Source: an alpha proteobacterium SCGC AAA240-E13
GTDB lineage: Bacteria; Pseudomonadota; Alphaproteobacteria; Pelagibacterales; Pelagibacteraceae
Reading direction: 5' to 3'
DNA length: 64,000 nucleotides
Assembly: GCA_000504625.1 (NCBI GenBank)
Contig: AZHR01000003.1
Location: 31,226 to 95,225, forward strand
How positions within the stretch are numbered: position 1 is the stretch's first letter; the number at the start of each line of letters is the position of its first letter. Made by a program: the position numbers and the translations under genes. The notes under the pieces were generated by a model. The model was not told where the DNA came from. It made no database searches and saw only the letters and a program-made list of their open reading frames with translations. Below are positions 47,646 through 57,249 of the stretch, one piece after another.

Positions 47646-48422
47646 TTAGCTTGTTGCAAGCATTTTTTTAATCGACCCAATTGCTTTTGCTGGATTTAGT
47701 CCTTTTGGACAGGAACTGGTACAATTCATTATCGTATGACACCTATATAATTTCAACTTATCAGCAACCATATTCAGTCTTTTTTTTTTTTCATCATCAC
47801 GACTATCTGAAATCCAACGATAGGCTTGGAGTAAAACAGCTGGACCTAAATATTGTTCACCACTCCACCAATAACTAGGACAAGATGTTGAACAACATGC
47901 ACACATGATACATTCATATAATCCATCAAGTTTGTTTCTGTTTTCTCTAGATTGAATAATTTGTTTTTTTTGAGATTGATTTTTTTTTATTTTTAACCAA
48001 GGTTCAATTGACTCATATTGTCTATAGAATGTACTTAAATCAGCAACTAAATCTTTAACTACCTTTAAATGTGGAAGAGGATAAATTATTAAATCGCCAT
48101 TTATATCTTTATGTGATTTCAAGCATGAAAGTGTATTAACACCATCCACATTCATTGCACATGATCCGCAAACCCCGTGCGCACATGAACGTCTATAAGT
48201 GAGAGAAGAGTCAATTTCATTTTTTATTTTATTTAAAATATCTAAAACTTTATTACCACACGTATTCATGTCTACTTCGAAAGTATCTTCTCTTGGATTC
48301 TCATTTTTTTCTGGATCCCATCTGTAAATATGAACTATTTTTAAATTTGATGAACCAGTTTTATCTTTAAAATATTGTCCTGGTAAAATTTTATAATTTT
48401 TTGGAAGATTGAACTGTACCAT
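47646..48422 (-). CDS. sdhB: Succinate dehydrogenase iron-sulfur subunit
   Basis: 258 residues. Cysteine clusters for 2Fe-2S (CAHGVCGSCAMNVDG), 4Fe-4S (CIMCACCSTSCPSYWW) and 3Fe-4S (CHTIMNCTSSCPKGLNP) are complete. It passes electrons from SdhA to ubiquinone. Its ATG overlaps the sdhA stop (TAATG). Confidence 0.97.
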   Translation of the reverse strand: MVQFNLPKNYKILPGQYFKDKTGSSNLKIVHIYRWDPEKNENPREDTFEVDMNTCGNKVLDILNKIKNEIDSSLTYRRSCAHGVCGSCAMNVDGVNTLSCLKSHKDINGDLIIYPLPHLKVVKDLVADLSTFYRQYESIEPWLKIKKNQSQKKQIIQSRENRNKLDGLYECIMCACCSTSCPSYWWSGEQYLGPAVLLQAYRWISDSRDDEKKKRLNMVADKLKLYRCHTIMNCTSSCPKGLNPAKAIGSIKKMLATS

Positions 48423-50197
48423 TAATAAATCCTTTCTCTTGGTGGAAAGGATTGAACATCATTCGTTAAGGTTGATAAATTAACTGGCCTGTAGTTAATT
48501 TTAATTTCATTTCCCATCTGCCAACTTAAAGTATGTTTCATATAATTTGAATCATCTCTATTAGGATAATCTTTTCTAGCATGAGCACCTCTACTTTCTT
48601 TCCTTGAGTAAGCAGATTCCATAGTTGTCATAGCTTGACGAATAAGATTATCGAACTCTAAAGTTTCCATTAAATCGGTATTAAAAATTAAAGATTTATC
48701 TTTAACAGATATTGATTGCATATCATTAAAAGGTTTTTTTATTTCCTCAACTCCTTCTTTCAAAGTTTTCTCGGTTCTAAAAACTGCACATTTTGATTGC
48801 ATTGTTTTTTGCATTAACAATCTAAGTTCAGAAGTTTTATTTAATCCACTTCCATTTCTCAATTTATCAAATCTATCCAATGACTTATCCGTTTCATTTT
48901 TTGAAATTTCTTCATGTAGCGTATCTTTTTTTATTAATTCTGTTGCTCTTTTCGCCGCTGCCTTTCCAAAAACTATAAGATCAATTAAAGAATTTGAGCC
49001 TAATCTATTTGCTCCATGAACAGAAACACATGCTGCTTCTCCAATAGCCATCAATCCTGGAACTGTTTTATCTCCTCCGTTTAAAGTAATTACTTCTGCT
49101 TTATAATTTGTCGGTATGCCTCCCATATTATAATGGACAGTTGGAACTACAGGAATAGGTTCTTTTGTTACGTCTCTACCTACAAAGGTTTCTACTGATT
49201 CTGATATTCCAGGTAAACGCGTTTCGATTATTTTAGGATCAATGTGATCAATGTGTAAATGCACATGATCTTTTTCATTGCCGATTCCTCTTCCTTCATT
49301 TATTTCCATTGCAATAGATCGACTCACAACATCTCTCGAAGCAAGATCTTTGGCTTTGGGAGCATATTTTTCCATAAAACGTTCACCTTTAGAATTTAGT
49401 AGAAAGCCCCCTTCTCCTCTAACAGCTTCTGAGATTAAGCATCCAATCCCATAAAGTCCTGTAGGATGAAATTGAATAAATTCCATATCTTGCAAAGGTA
49501 GTCCGGCTCTCAATACCATGCCGTTACCATCACCAGTACAGCTATGTGCGGCAGTGGCAGAATAATAAATTTTGCCATAACCACCGGTAGCCAAAATTGT
49601 GATATGTGATCTAAATCTGTGAATAGTTCCTTCATTCAAATTCCATGCAAGGACACCCTTGCATTCTCCATTTTTCATTAACAAATCTAAAACAAAATAT
49701 TCAATAAAAAATTCTGTCTTTTGTTTAAGTGCTTGACCATACAATGTATGCAGTATTGCATGACCTGTTCTATCTGCTGCTGCACATGTTCTTTTAACAG
49801 GTTCGTTGCCGTAATTTTTTGTCATTCCTCCAAAAGCTCGCTGATATATTTTGCCATCATCAGTCCTGCTAAATGGAACACCATAATGATCAAGTTCTAT
49901 AACAGCTTCTGGTGCTTCTTTACAAAGATATTCAATACAATCTTGATCTCCCAACCAATCAGATCCCTTAACTGTGTCATACATATGCCAACGCCAGTCA
50001 TCTTCTCCTGCATTACCTAATGCTGCTGAAATACCTCCTTGAGCTGCAGAAGTATGACTCCTTGTTGGAAAAACTTTTGAAATGCATGCAGTTTTCAAAC
50101 CAGACTCACTAAGCCCCACTGCAGCTCGCAAACCTGCTCCTCCAGCCCCCACAACAATTACGTCGTATTCATGATCAATTATTTTATATGCACTCAT
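48422..50197 (-). CDS. sdhA: Succinate dehydrogenase flavoprotein subunit
   Basis: 591 residues. The FAD motif VVGAGGAGLRAA is at about 16-27, the covalent FAD histidine is in TRSHTSAAQGG (about residue 48), and the substrate region HGANRLGSNSLID is intact. It oxidises succinate to fumarate. It has one-base overlaps with both neighbours. Confidence 0.98.
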   Translation of the reverse strand: MSAYKIIDHEYDVIVVGAGGAGLRAAVGLSESGLKTACISKVFPTRSHTSAAQGGISAALGNAGEDDWRWHMYDTVKGSDWLGDQDCIEYLCKEAPEAVIELDHYGVPFSRTDDGKIYQRAFGGMTKNYGNEPVKRTCAAADRTGHAILHTLYGQALKQKTEFFIEYFVLDLLMKNGECKGVLAWNLNEGTIHRFRSHITILATGGYGKIYYSATAAHSCTGDGNGMVLRAGLPLQDMEFIQFHPTGLYGIGCLISEAVRGEGGFLLNSKGERFMEKYAPKAKDLASRDVVSRSIAMEINEGRGIGNEKDHVHLHIDHIDPKIIETRLPGISESVETFVGRDVTKEPIPVVPTVHYNMGGIPTNYKAEVITLNGGDKTVPGLMAIGEAACVSVHGANRLGSNSLIDLIVFGKAAAKRATELIKKDTLHEEISKNETDKSLDRFDKLRNGSGLNKTSELRLLMQKTMQSKCAVFRTEKTLKEGVEEIKKPFNDMQSISVKDKSLIFNTDLMETLEFDNLIRQAMTTMESAYSRKESRGAHARKDYPNRDDSNYMKHTLSWQMGNEIKINYRPVNLSTLTNDVQSFPPRERIY

Positions 50198-50520
50198 TAA
50201 AATTTATATAATAACAAAATAATAGTTATTAATGGAATTATTGTACTCAATAACAATGTTAAAAGATTTGCAACATTTTTGATTTTTTCGTCTTGAATAT
50301 AGTCTTCGAAAATTTCACTAAATCCAATTTTTGCGTGAAAAAAACCAGTTATAAGTAAAATTATAGTTAAAAATAAAAATAATGGATTACTGAAAAAATT
50401 TACCACGGAATTATAATCACCTGCGGACAAAGATATTAAAGAAATTAAAAACCAAACAATGAGTGGAGCAACTATTAAAGCGCTAACTCTTTGAAATAGC
50501 CATTTACGAGATGCCTTCAT
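50197..50520 (-). CDS. sdhD: Succinate dehydrogenase membrane anchor SdhD
   Basis: 107 residues with three predicted membrane helices. The first begins near WLFQRVSALIVAPLIVWFL, and the heme-ligand histidine and aspartate-containing GFFHAKIGFSEIFEDY region is characteristic. It anchors the complex and forms the quinone site with SdhC. TAATG junctions join it on both sides. Confidence 0.93.
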   Translation of the reverse strand: MKASRKWLFQRVSALIVAPLIVWFLISLISLSAGDYNSVVNFFSNPLFLFLTIILLITGFFHAKIGFSEIFEDYIQDEKIKNVANLLTLLLSTIIPLITIILLLYKF

Positions 50521-50906
50521 TAGATTAATCCTCTACCGATCATCCACAAAATAATAGTCAAAATTAATGAGCTTAAAATTACTAATATTCCTGAAAAATT
50601 TGCTGTTTTGATTTCATAACCATAACCTAAATCCCAAAATAAATGTCTAATTCCACTTAATAAATGATAACTTATTGACCAAGTAAATCCGATTAAAATA
50701 AATCTTCCAATAAAACTTTTCAAAAAAACTGAAAAGTATTCAAATAAATTCTCACTAATTCCTGCTGAAGAAATCCAAGTAGAAATAAAAATGAGTCCCA
50801 AAAAATTTAGCATTCCTGTAATTCTATGAGTAATCGAAATTAAAGATGATATTTGCCATCTGTAAATTTGAAGATGAGGCGATAACGGATTTTTTGAATC
50901 GTTCAT
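50520..50906 (-). CDS. sdhC: Succinate dehydrogenase cytochrome b556 subunit SdhC
   Basis: 128 residues. N-terminal SPHLQIYRWQISSLISITHRITG carries quinone-site Ser and Arg, and SYHLLSGIRHLFWDLG holds the heme-ligand histidine. Three membrane helices are visible. It is the first gene of sdhCDAB, eight bases after asd. Confidence 0.95.
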   Translation of the reverse strand: MNDSKNPLSPHLQIYRWQISSLISITHRITGMLNFLGLIFISTWISSAGISENLFEYFSVFLKSFIGRFILIGFTWSISYHLLSGIRHLFWDLGYGYEIKTANFSGILVILSSLILTIILWMIGRGLI

Positions 50907-50913
50907 TATTTGT

Positions 50914-51918
50914 TTAATTAATATATTTTTTAATCAAAACATTTGCAATTTGAACGGCATTAAGAGCTGCGCCCTTAAGCAAATTATCTGAGACTACCCA
51001 CATATTTATAGAATTTTTTTGCGTTTGATCATCTCTTATTCTTGAAATATATGTTACAAAGTCATCGCTTGATTCAACTGGAGTGATATATCCTCCATCT
51101 TTAGTTTCATCTACAACTTTACAACCAGGAGCTTTTTCTAAACACTGTCTAATTTTTTTAGCATTAACTTCAGATTTAAATTCAATATTTACTGATTCAG
51201 AGTGTCCAACAAATACTGGAACTCTAACGCACGTAGCACTTAAAACAATATTTGGATCCAAAATTTTTTTTGTTTCTATAGTCATTTTCCATTCTTCTTT
51301 TGTGTAACCATCTTCCATAAAAGAATCGATGTGCGGTATAACATTAAAAGCAATTTGTTTAGTAAAATTTTTTGAAGTTACTTTTTGCTTATCTAAAACC
51401 AGTTTGCTTTGTTCTTCCAATTCAGTCATATGATTTTTTCCTGCTCCTGATACCGATTGATAGGTCGAAACTACTACTCTTCTAATTTTAAATTGATCGT
51501 GCAACGGTTTTAAAGCCAAAACCAATTGAATGGTTGAACAATTTGCATTGGCAATAATATTTTTATTTTTGTAAAACTTTAAAGCTTCAGGATTCACTTC
51601 AGGAACGACCAAAGGAATATCTTTATCCATTCTAAAATGTTTTGAATTGTCAATAACTATAGTTTTTTCAGCAGCAATAGGGGCCCATTTTTCTGCTATA
51701 GCGCTTCCCGCAGAAAAAAAAGCTATTTTTACTTTCGAAAAATCAAAATCGTTAAGCCCAAGAATTGAGTAGCTTTTATTTTTAAAAGTAATTTTTTTTC
51801 CTACACTTTTATCAGAAGCAATAAGATACAATTCACTAAATTCGAAATTTAGTTTATCTATAACTTCTAAAACTTTTCTACCGACATTTCCTGTCGCTCC
51901 GACAATTGCTATATTCAT
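50914..51918 (-). CDS. asd: Aspartate-semialdehyde dehydrogenase
   Basis: 334 residues. The NADP-binding VGATGNVG is at about 6-13. The catalytic cysteine lies in NANCSTIQLV, and VSTYQSVSGAGK follows. It makes aspartate semialdehyde for methionine, threonine, lysine and diaminopimelate. It stands between the DMSP genes and sdh on the same strand. Confidence 0.95.
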   Translation of the reverse strand: MNIAIVGATGNVGRKVLEVIDKLNFEFSELYLIASDKSVGKKITFKNKSYSILGLNDFDFSKVKIAFFSAGSAIAEKWAPIAAEKTIVIDNSKHFRMDKDIPLVVPEVNPEALKFYKNKNIIANANCSTIQLVLALKPLHDQFKIRRVVVSTYQSVSGAGKNHMTELEEQSKLVLDKQKVTSKNFTKQIAFNVIPHIDSFMEDGYTKEEWKMTIETKKILDPNIVLSATCVRVPVFVGHSESVNIEFKSEVNAKKIRQCLEKAPGCKVVDETKDGGYITPVESSDDFVTYISRIRDDQTQKNSINMWVVSDNLLKGAALNAVQIANVLIKKYIN

Positions 51919-51954
51919 ATAGATTAAAGTATTACTATTGTTTTATGACCAATT

Positions 51955-53061
51955 CTAGACTAATGGCAAATCACAAATTGAGCCTTTGCTTTTTTTATTG
52001 CCAATTTGTAATTCAAAAGTAGCTTTCTTGTCCCAATATTCTTTTTTGATCATTGCAATACCTACAACTTTTTTGAAATGAGGTGAATAAACAGCCGATC
52101 TTAAGTGTCCAACTAAACTTTTTCCGTTTTGAAGAGGTTTTTCTTCCATCATTTCAATTTGATCTAAATCAATTTTTACGCCCATAAGCTTTCTTTTAAT
52201 GCCTTCCTTTGAAATTTGGATTAAAGCTTTTTTTCCGAGAAAATTAATATCCGATTTAATATCTATATATTTGTCAAACCCACATTCATAGGGATTGTCA
52301 CCATTATCAAAATCATTACCACAGGATAAAAGAGCTCTTTCAATTCTTTCGATTAAATTTGGACAGCCTGGTTTTACATTAAATTCTTTACCCGCTGAAA
52401 ATAATTCATCGTACAAGTTTAATCCAACATCTCGGTTTTCGACGTAAATTTCATATCCACCTTGTTTAGACCATCCTGATCGAGCTATTAGAAATTTATT
52501 TCCTTGAAAAAGAAAATAGTCAAAACCGAAAAATTCAAGTTCACCAATTTTTTTACCTAGAATTTTTTCCATCAATTTAAATGATTTCGGTCCTTGAATA
52601 GCTAATATATTTACATCTGCTTCTTTGACTTCGGCTTGTAATCGTAAACCACTAACAAGTCCTTTTGCATAAAGGCCTATATCAGAATCGGCCAACGATA
52701 CCCACCATTTTTCTTCATTCAATTTTAAAATTACTGGATCATTTAACATTTTTCCTTGTTCATCTATTAAAGGAGCATAATAACACCTTCCAACTTCTGC
52801 TTTTGAAAGATTCCTGCAAGTCATCAGCTGAACTAATTTTGCTGAATCTTTACCTATTATCTGAACCTGTCTTTGAGCTGCAACGTCCCAGACTTGAACA
52901 TATTCTTTTAAATGAAAGTAATCTTTTTCCATACCTTCGAATGAAGCCGGTAAGAGCATATGATTATAGGTCGTATAGGCGGTTAAACCCTGACTCTCTA
53001 TTCTACTTGAATAAGGTGTACCTCTTAACCTTCTTGCTTTTGCAATGTAAAATTTTTTCAT
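51955..53061 (-). CDS. dmdA: DMSP demethylase
   Basis: 368 residues of the GcvT/aminomethyltransferase fold. The start is FYIAKARRLRGTPYSSRIES, then NHMLLPASF, VQVWDVAAQRQVQI and MTCRNLSK; this is the DmdA pattern and not GcvT, and its length (about 369) matches the SAR11 enzyme. DmdA transfers a methyl group from dimethylsulfoniopropionate to tetrahydrofolate, leaving methylmercaptopropionate (MMPA). It is last in the cluster with genes for the next MMPA steps directly upstream. The call is by sequence recognition and neighbourhood. Confidence 0.93.
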   Translation of the reverse strand: MKKFYIAKARRLRGTPYSSRIESQGLTAYTTYNHMLLPASFEGMEKDYFHLKEYVQVWDVAAQRQVQIIGKDSAKLVQLMTCRNLSKAEVGRCYYAPLIDEQGKMLNDPVILKLNEEKWWVSLADSDIGLYAKGLVSGLRLQAEVKEADVNILAIQGPKSFKLMEKILGKKIGELEFFGFDYFLFQGNKFLIARSGWSKQGGYEIYVENRDVGLNLYDELFSAGKEFNVKPGCPNLIERIERALLSCGNDFDNGDNPYECGFDKYIDIKSDINFLGKKALIQISKEGIKRKLMGVKIDLDQIEMMEEKPLQNGKSLVGHLRSAVYSPHFKKVVGIAMIKKEYWDKKATFELQIGNKKSKGSICDLPLV

Positions 53062-53066
53062 AATTA

Positions 53067-53852
53067 TTATTTGTGATTTTTTTCTACAAAATTTTTGACA
53101 ATCTCTCTCATTTCAAAAGCTTTTTCAAATATAATCATATGACCACATTCTTTAAATACTTCTAATTGAGAATTTTTAATATTTTCGGTAAGTTTTTTTC
53201 CTTTATCTAACGGAACCATCTTATCCTTATCACCTAATATACAAAGTGTAGGACAATTCACGTTCAATGCAGCTTGCAAACCATTTTTATAATTATTGCA
53301 TGCTCTAAGATCAACAGCTAAACCCTCTTGAACCTGTCTTGGTGAATTAATAATTTTTTGTACTGGATTGCCTCCAATAAACTTTTTTACACCTTCGTAA
53401 CCCCACTTCATCATAAGTTCCACGGATTTCATATCACCTCCATCTGCATAATCGATTAAAGCTGGATTGACTGGTAATTCATAAGATCCTCCGACAAGAA
53501 TTAAACTTTTAATTAATTTTGGAAAACGTGAAGCAAACTCAAGACCAACTAAACAACCTTGAGAATGACCCACAAATGAAATTTCTTTAATCTTTAATTT
53601 TTCCATCGATTTTTTAATCCACTCTGATATTTCTTCAATAGATTTTATTGCCGGTCCTTCGGAACTACCATGACCAGGTAAATCAATAGATAAAATGCTA
53701 TAACCTTTGGCAGCTAGAAATTGTTCGTGTAAAGACCAAACTATGTGAGTAAGACCACTACCATGCATCAAAACAATTACTGATTTTTTAATGTCGAAAT
53801 CTAATCCACCAGTAGATGCGAAAACATCTTTTTGATCTACTTCGAAATTCAG
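53067..53852 (-). CDS. Alpha/beta hydrolase of the DMSP cluster, probably starting at CTG
   Basis: The first ATG or TTG would begin right at the oxyanion motif (MHGSGLTH), deleting the preceding core beta-strand. The same frame extends upstream without a stop to CTG 53850-53852, giving 261 residues and restoring a strand before HGSG. AAGGAG (53858-53863) stands five bases before this CTG, and CTG overlaps the dmdB stop as CTGA. The nucleophile is S in GHSQGCLVG, and a C-terminal CGHM fits the catalytic histidine. It could be a thioesterase or other hydrolase in DMSP breakdown. No substrate can be assigned. Confidence 0.75.
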   Translation of the reverse strand: MNFEVDQKDVFASTGGLDFDIKKSVIVLMHGSGLTHIVWSLHEQFLAAKGYSILSIDLPGHGSSEGPAIKSIEEISEWIKKSMEKLKIKEISFVGHSQGCLVGLEFASRFPKLIKSLILVGGSYELPVNPALIDYADGGDMKSVELMMKWGYEGVKKFIGGNPVQKIINSPRQVQEGLAVDLRACNNYKNGLQAALNVNCPTLCILGDKDKMVPLDKGKKLTENIKNSQLEVFKECGHMIIFEKAFEMREIVKNFVEKNHK

Positions 53853-55477
53853 TTTATCTCCTTGGCTTTTTTTCTTAATTCAAATTTTTTTATTTTTCCA
53901 GTAGAGGTTTTTGGTAATTCGCCAAAAACTACTTTTTTTGGAAGTTTGAATCCAGCCAAGGTTTCTCTACAAAATTTTATTATTTCTTCTTCTGTAGCTT
54001 TTTTTTGAGGTGCTAATTCAACAAAAGCACAAGGTGTCTCTCCCCATTTTTCGTTCGGTCTAGCAACGACCGCAGCAAGAGAAACTGATGGATGTTTAGC
54101 TACTGTATTTTCAATCTCTATTGATGAGATATTTTCTCCACCTGAAATGATAATATCCTTAGATCTATCTTTTATTTGAATGTAACCGTTAGGATGTATC
54201 ACTGCTAAATCACCCGAATGAAACCACCCGCCTTTCATAGCTTTTTCTGTCGCTTCTTTGTCTTTAAAATAGCCTTTCATCACTACATTTCCGCGTATCA
54301 TGATTTCCCCTATAGTTTTTCCATCTCGTGGAACTGATTTCATAGTTTCTGAATCCATAACGTCAACGTCTTCAGTGTTAGGATAACGCACTCCCTGGCG
54401 AGCACTAATATCAGCTTTTTCATCTTCATTTAAAGCATCCCATCCTTTATTCCACGCACACTGCAAAATATGTCCATAAGTTTCTGTAAGACCATAGACA
54501 TGCATAACTTCAAAACCTAAGTTTTTCATTTTTTTGAAAATAATACTTGGTGGAGGTGCTGCTGCTGTTAAAACATATACCTTGTGCTTTAAGGGTTTTT
54601 GTTCTTCCTTCGGTGCGCTGGCCAACATATTTAATATGATTGGCGCTCCGCCAAAGTGAGTAACTTTATGTTCTGTTATTAAATCAAAAATTTCCTTAGC
54701 TCTAATATTTCTAATGCAGATTACACGGGCGTGAAGCATAGCTAATGTCCATGGATAACACCAACCGTTGCAGTGAAACATGGGAACCGTATACAAAAAG
54801 TTTAAACGGTTTGGCATATTCCACGCCGCTGCACTGCCAGTTGCCATCAAATAAGAACCTCTATGATGATAAACAACTCCTTTAGGATTGCCTGTCGTGC
54901 CTGATGTATAATTTAACGAAATCGCTTGCCATTCATCTTTTGGTCTTTTCCACACATAGTTAATATCGCCTTCATTTAAAAAACTTTCATATTCAAATTC
55001 TCCAAACTTTCCCGCATCCTTTAAATCTGCTTGCTTATCGTCAATATCTATAATTAAAATTTTTTTATTCAATCCTTCTATTGCTTTTTTTACAACATCA
55101 TGAAATTGACAATCTACAATGAGTGCTTTGGTGTCACCGTGCTTTAAAATGTATTCTACTGTTTTAGAATCCAGTCTTGTATTAATCGCATTAAGCACAG
55201 CTCCAGTCATTGGAACAGAATAGTGGGCTTCAAATAATTCTGGAATATTAGGAGCCATAATTGACACGGTATCACCTAACTTAATTCCATGTTTTTCTAA
55301 AGCGCTAGCAAACTTTACACAACGATCATAAGTTTGTTTCCAGGTAAACACTCTTTTTTTATAAATTACAGATTCATAATTGGGATAAATATCTTTTGTC
55401 CGTTCAAGAAAAGTTATAGGTGTTAACGAAACAAAATTTGCATTATTTTTATCAAGATTTTTATCGTAATCGTTCAT
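53849..55477 (-). CDS. dmdB: MMPA-CoA ligase (DmdB-like)
   Basis: 542 residues of the acyl-adenylate-forming superfamily. P-loop YTSGTTGNPKG is at 190-200, the A8 core GGWFHSGDLAV lies about residue 420, and the catalytic lysine K528 is in TSTGKIKK. It joins MMPA to CoA. Specificity for MMPA is inferred from placement between dmdC and dmdA and resemblance to the SAR11 DmdB. It is two bases from dmdC, and its stop overlaps the CTG of the hydrolase. Confidence 0.87.
   Translation of the reverse strand: MNDYDKNLDKNNANFVSLTPITFLERTKDIYPNYESVIYKKRVFTWKQTYDRCVKFASALEKHGIKLGDTVSIMAPNIPELFEAHYSVPMTGAVLNAINTRLDSKTVEYILKHGDTKALIVDCQFHDVVKKAIEGLNKKILIIDIDDKQADLKDAGKFGEFEYESFLNEGDINYVWKRPKDEWQAISLNYTSGTTGNPKGVVYHHRGSYLMATGSAAAWNMPNRLNFLYTVPMFHCNGWCYPWTLAMLHARVICIRNIRAKEIFDLITEHKVTHFGGAPIILNMLASAPKEEQKPLKHKVYVLTAAAPPPSIIFKKMKNLGFEVMHVYGLTETYGHILQCAWNKGWDALNEDEKADISARQGVRYPNTEDVDVMDSETMKSVPRDGKTIGEIMIRGNVVMKGYFKDKEATEKAMKGGWFHSGDLAVIHPNGYIQIKDRSKDIIISGGENISSIEIENTVAKHPSVSLAAVVARPNEKWGETPCAFVELAPQKKATEEEIIKFCRETLAGFKLPKKVVFGELPKTSTGKIKKFELRKKAKEIN
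53858..53863 (-). promoter_or_regulatory. Shine-Dalgarno for the CTG-started hydrolase
   Basis: On the minus strand AAGGAG lies inside the last codons of dmdB, five bases before CTG. It is a perfect match to the 16S anti-Shine-Dalgarno core. Most genes in this window lack such a strong site, so it supports a start at CTG instead of the downstream TTG/ATG. Confidence 0.7.
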
Positions 55478-55479
55478 AA

Positions 55480-57249
55480 TTAATTGAATTTAAAATCCAT
55501 TATATACTTACTTCCTGAAATTGCAGAATTATAATGGGCATCGATTCTGGGTAGTACTCGATTAAAAAAGAAATTTGCAGTTTCAATCTTATTTTCGAAA
55601 AACTTTTTATTTTTTTCTATTTCTTTATAGCTAACACTCAATACTTTTAGCCAAGAATATGCCAGCGCAATTAAACCTAGCACTTTAAGATAATCATTAC
55701 ATGCAGCGCTTACATCATCTTTTGACACCTTCATATTTTTTTCAATCCAAACCGTAAAATTTATCATTATTTTTAAATAATGACTTAATTTTTCAGCAAG
55801 TGGTTTTATTTGTGGGTGATTTTTATTTTTTTTAATTTCTTCTTCAATACATTTAATATATCGATCAATAACGTTTCTATCTTTATTAACAAGTTTTCTA
55901 AAAACTAAATCTATTGATTGAACTGAATTAGTTCCTTCATATATTGGGGTAATCCTGTTGTCTCTATATAGTTGTTCAATACCTTGGTCTTTTGTATAAC
56001 CATAACCTCCAAAAATTTGCATTGTATCACTAGTGATTTCCATACCCATATCCGTAAATAGTGATTTTACTACAGGCGTCATCAAAGATACCAAATCTGA
56101 AGCTTCTTCTTTAATTTTATTATCACTGTGATGTAGACTAACTTCAGTTTGTTGTGCTAACCAAAAACCTAAAGCTCTTTCACCCTCTATAATTGACTTC
56201 ATGTTTAATAATGATCTTCTGATATCTGCATGGTCAATAATTAGATCTGCCCCATTTTTTGTCTTGCTGTTATTAGATTTTCCTTGTTTTCTCTCTTTCG
56301 AATAATTTAATGCATTTTGATATGCTACTTCAGACAATCCCAACCCTTGAAGTCCCACAACAATTCTTTCTAAATTCATCATAGTGAACATTGAGCTCAG
56401 TCCTTTATTTTTGGATCCGATAATATGACCAACAGCACCATCAAAATTTAAAACACATGTGGCAGATCCTCTAATTCCCATTTTGCTTTCAATTGAATTG
56501 GTTGAAACCCCATTTCTTGGACCTAAAGATCCATCTTCTTTAACTTTAATTTTTGGAACTAAAAATAGACTAATTCCTTTTGTGCCTGAGGGTGCATCAG
56601 GAGTTCTCGCAAGAACTAAATGTATAATATTTTCTGTAAGATCATGATCGCCAGAAGTTATAAATATTTTTTGACCGGTTAATTTATAAGTGTCATCTGA
56701 TTGCTCAACAGCCTTTGTTTTTAGTAATCCTAAATCTGTTCCACAAACAGGCTCTGTTAAGCACATTGTTCCACTCCACGTACCTTTAACCATATTAGGA
56801 AGGAATTTTTTCTTTATTGAATCATTTCCGTGATGAAGTATGCAATTATATGCTCCAATACTGAGCTCACTATAGAGTTTAAAAGAAAGACTAGCAGAAG
56901 AAAGCATTTCATCAAAAAATGTCTTGATAGTGTTTGGTATTCCTTGACCTCCGTATTCTGGGTCACAAGATAAAGAAACCCAACCGTCTTTAATAAATTT
57001 TTTGTAAGCTTCTTTATATCCTGGTGGAGTTCTTACTACTCCATTCTCAAAAGTAGCAGGTGTCTCATCTCCAATTTTTGCAAGAGGCAATATAAGATTT
57101 TCATTAATTTTTGCAGCCTGCTCTAATATATCTTTTGCTAGATCGAGATTAACTTCCTTATATTTTTCAAGTTCGTTGTAATGAGGATTGTCCCTTAACT
57201 TCTCAAAGAGAAACATCATATCATCTATGGGAGCGGTATAAGTAGTCAT
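55480..57249 (-). CDS. dmdC: MMPA-CoA dehydrogenase (DmdC-like acyl-CoA dehydrogenase)
   Basis: 589 residues, larger than ordinary acyl-CoA dehydrogenases (about 380) and fitting the DmdC group with its extra C-terminal domain. FAD-binding TMCLTEPVCGTDLG is at about 161-174, and the catalytic glutamate E438 is in PIYEGTNSVQS. It oxidises MMPA-CoA to methylthioacryloyl-CoA with electrons to ETF. Its ATG overlaps the stop of the upstream dehydrogenase/crotonase by one base (TAATG). Confidence 0.88.
   Translation of the reverse strand: MTTYTAPIDDMMFLFEKLRDNPHYNELEKYKEVNLDLAKDILEQAAKINENLILPLAKIGDETPATFENGVVRTPPGYKEAYKKFIKDGWVSLSCDPEYGGQGIPNTIKTFFDEMLSSASLSFKLYSELSIGAYNCILHHGNDSIKKKFLPNMVKGTWSGTMCLTEPVCGTDLGLLKTKAVEQSDDTYKLTGQKIFITSGDHDLTENIIHLVLARTPDAPSGTKGISLFLVPKIKVKEDGSLGPRNGVSTNSIESKMGIRGSATCVLNFDGAVGHIIGSKNKGLSSMFTMMNLERIVVGLQGLGLSEVAYQNALNYSKERKQGKSNNSKTKNGADLIIDHADIRRSLLNMKSIIEGERALGFWLAQQTEVSLHHSDNKIKEEASDLVSLMTPVVKSLFTDMGMEITSDTMQIFGGYGYTKDQGIEQLYRDNRITPIYEGTNSVQSIDLVFRKLVNKDRNVIDRYIKCIEEEIKKNKNHPQIKPLAEKLSHYLKIMINFTVWIEKNMKVSKDDVSAACNDYLKVLGLIALAYSWLKVLSVSYKEIEKNKKFFENKIETANFFFNRVLPRIDAHYNSAISGSKYIMDFKFN

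Noticed and set aside
53067..53771. Alpha/beta hydrolase starting at TTG/ATG 53766-53771
   Set aside because: Starts at the HGSG motif and lacks the preceding core strand; an upstream CTG with a strong Shine-Dalgarno fits better.
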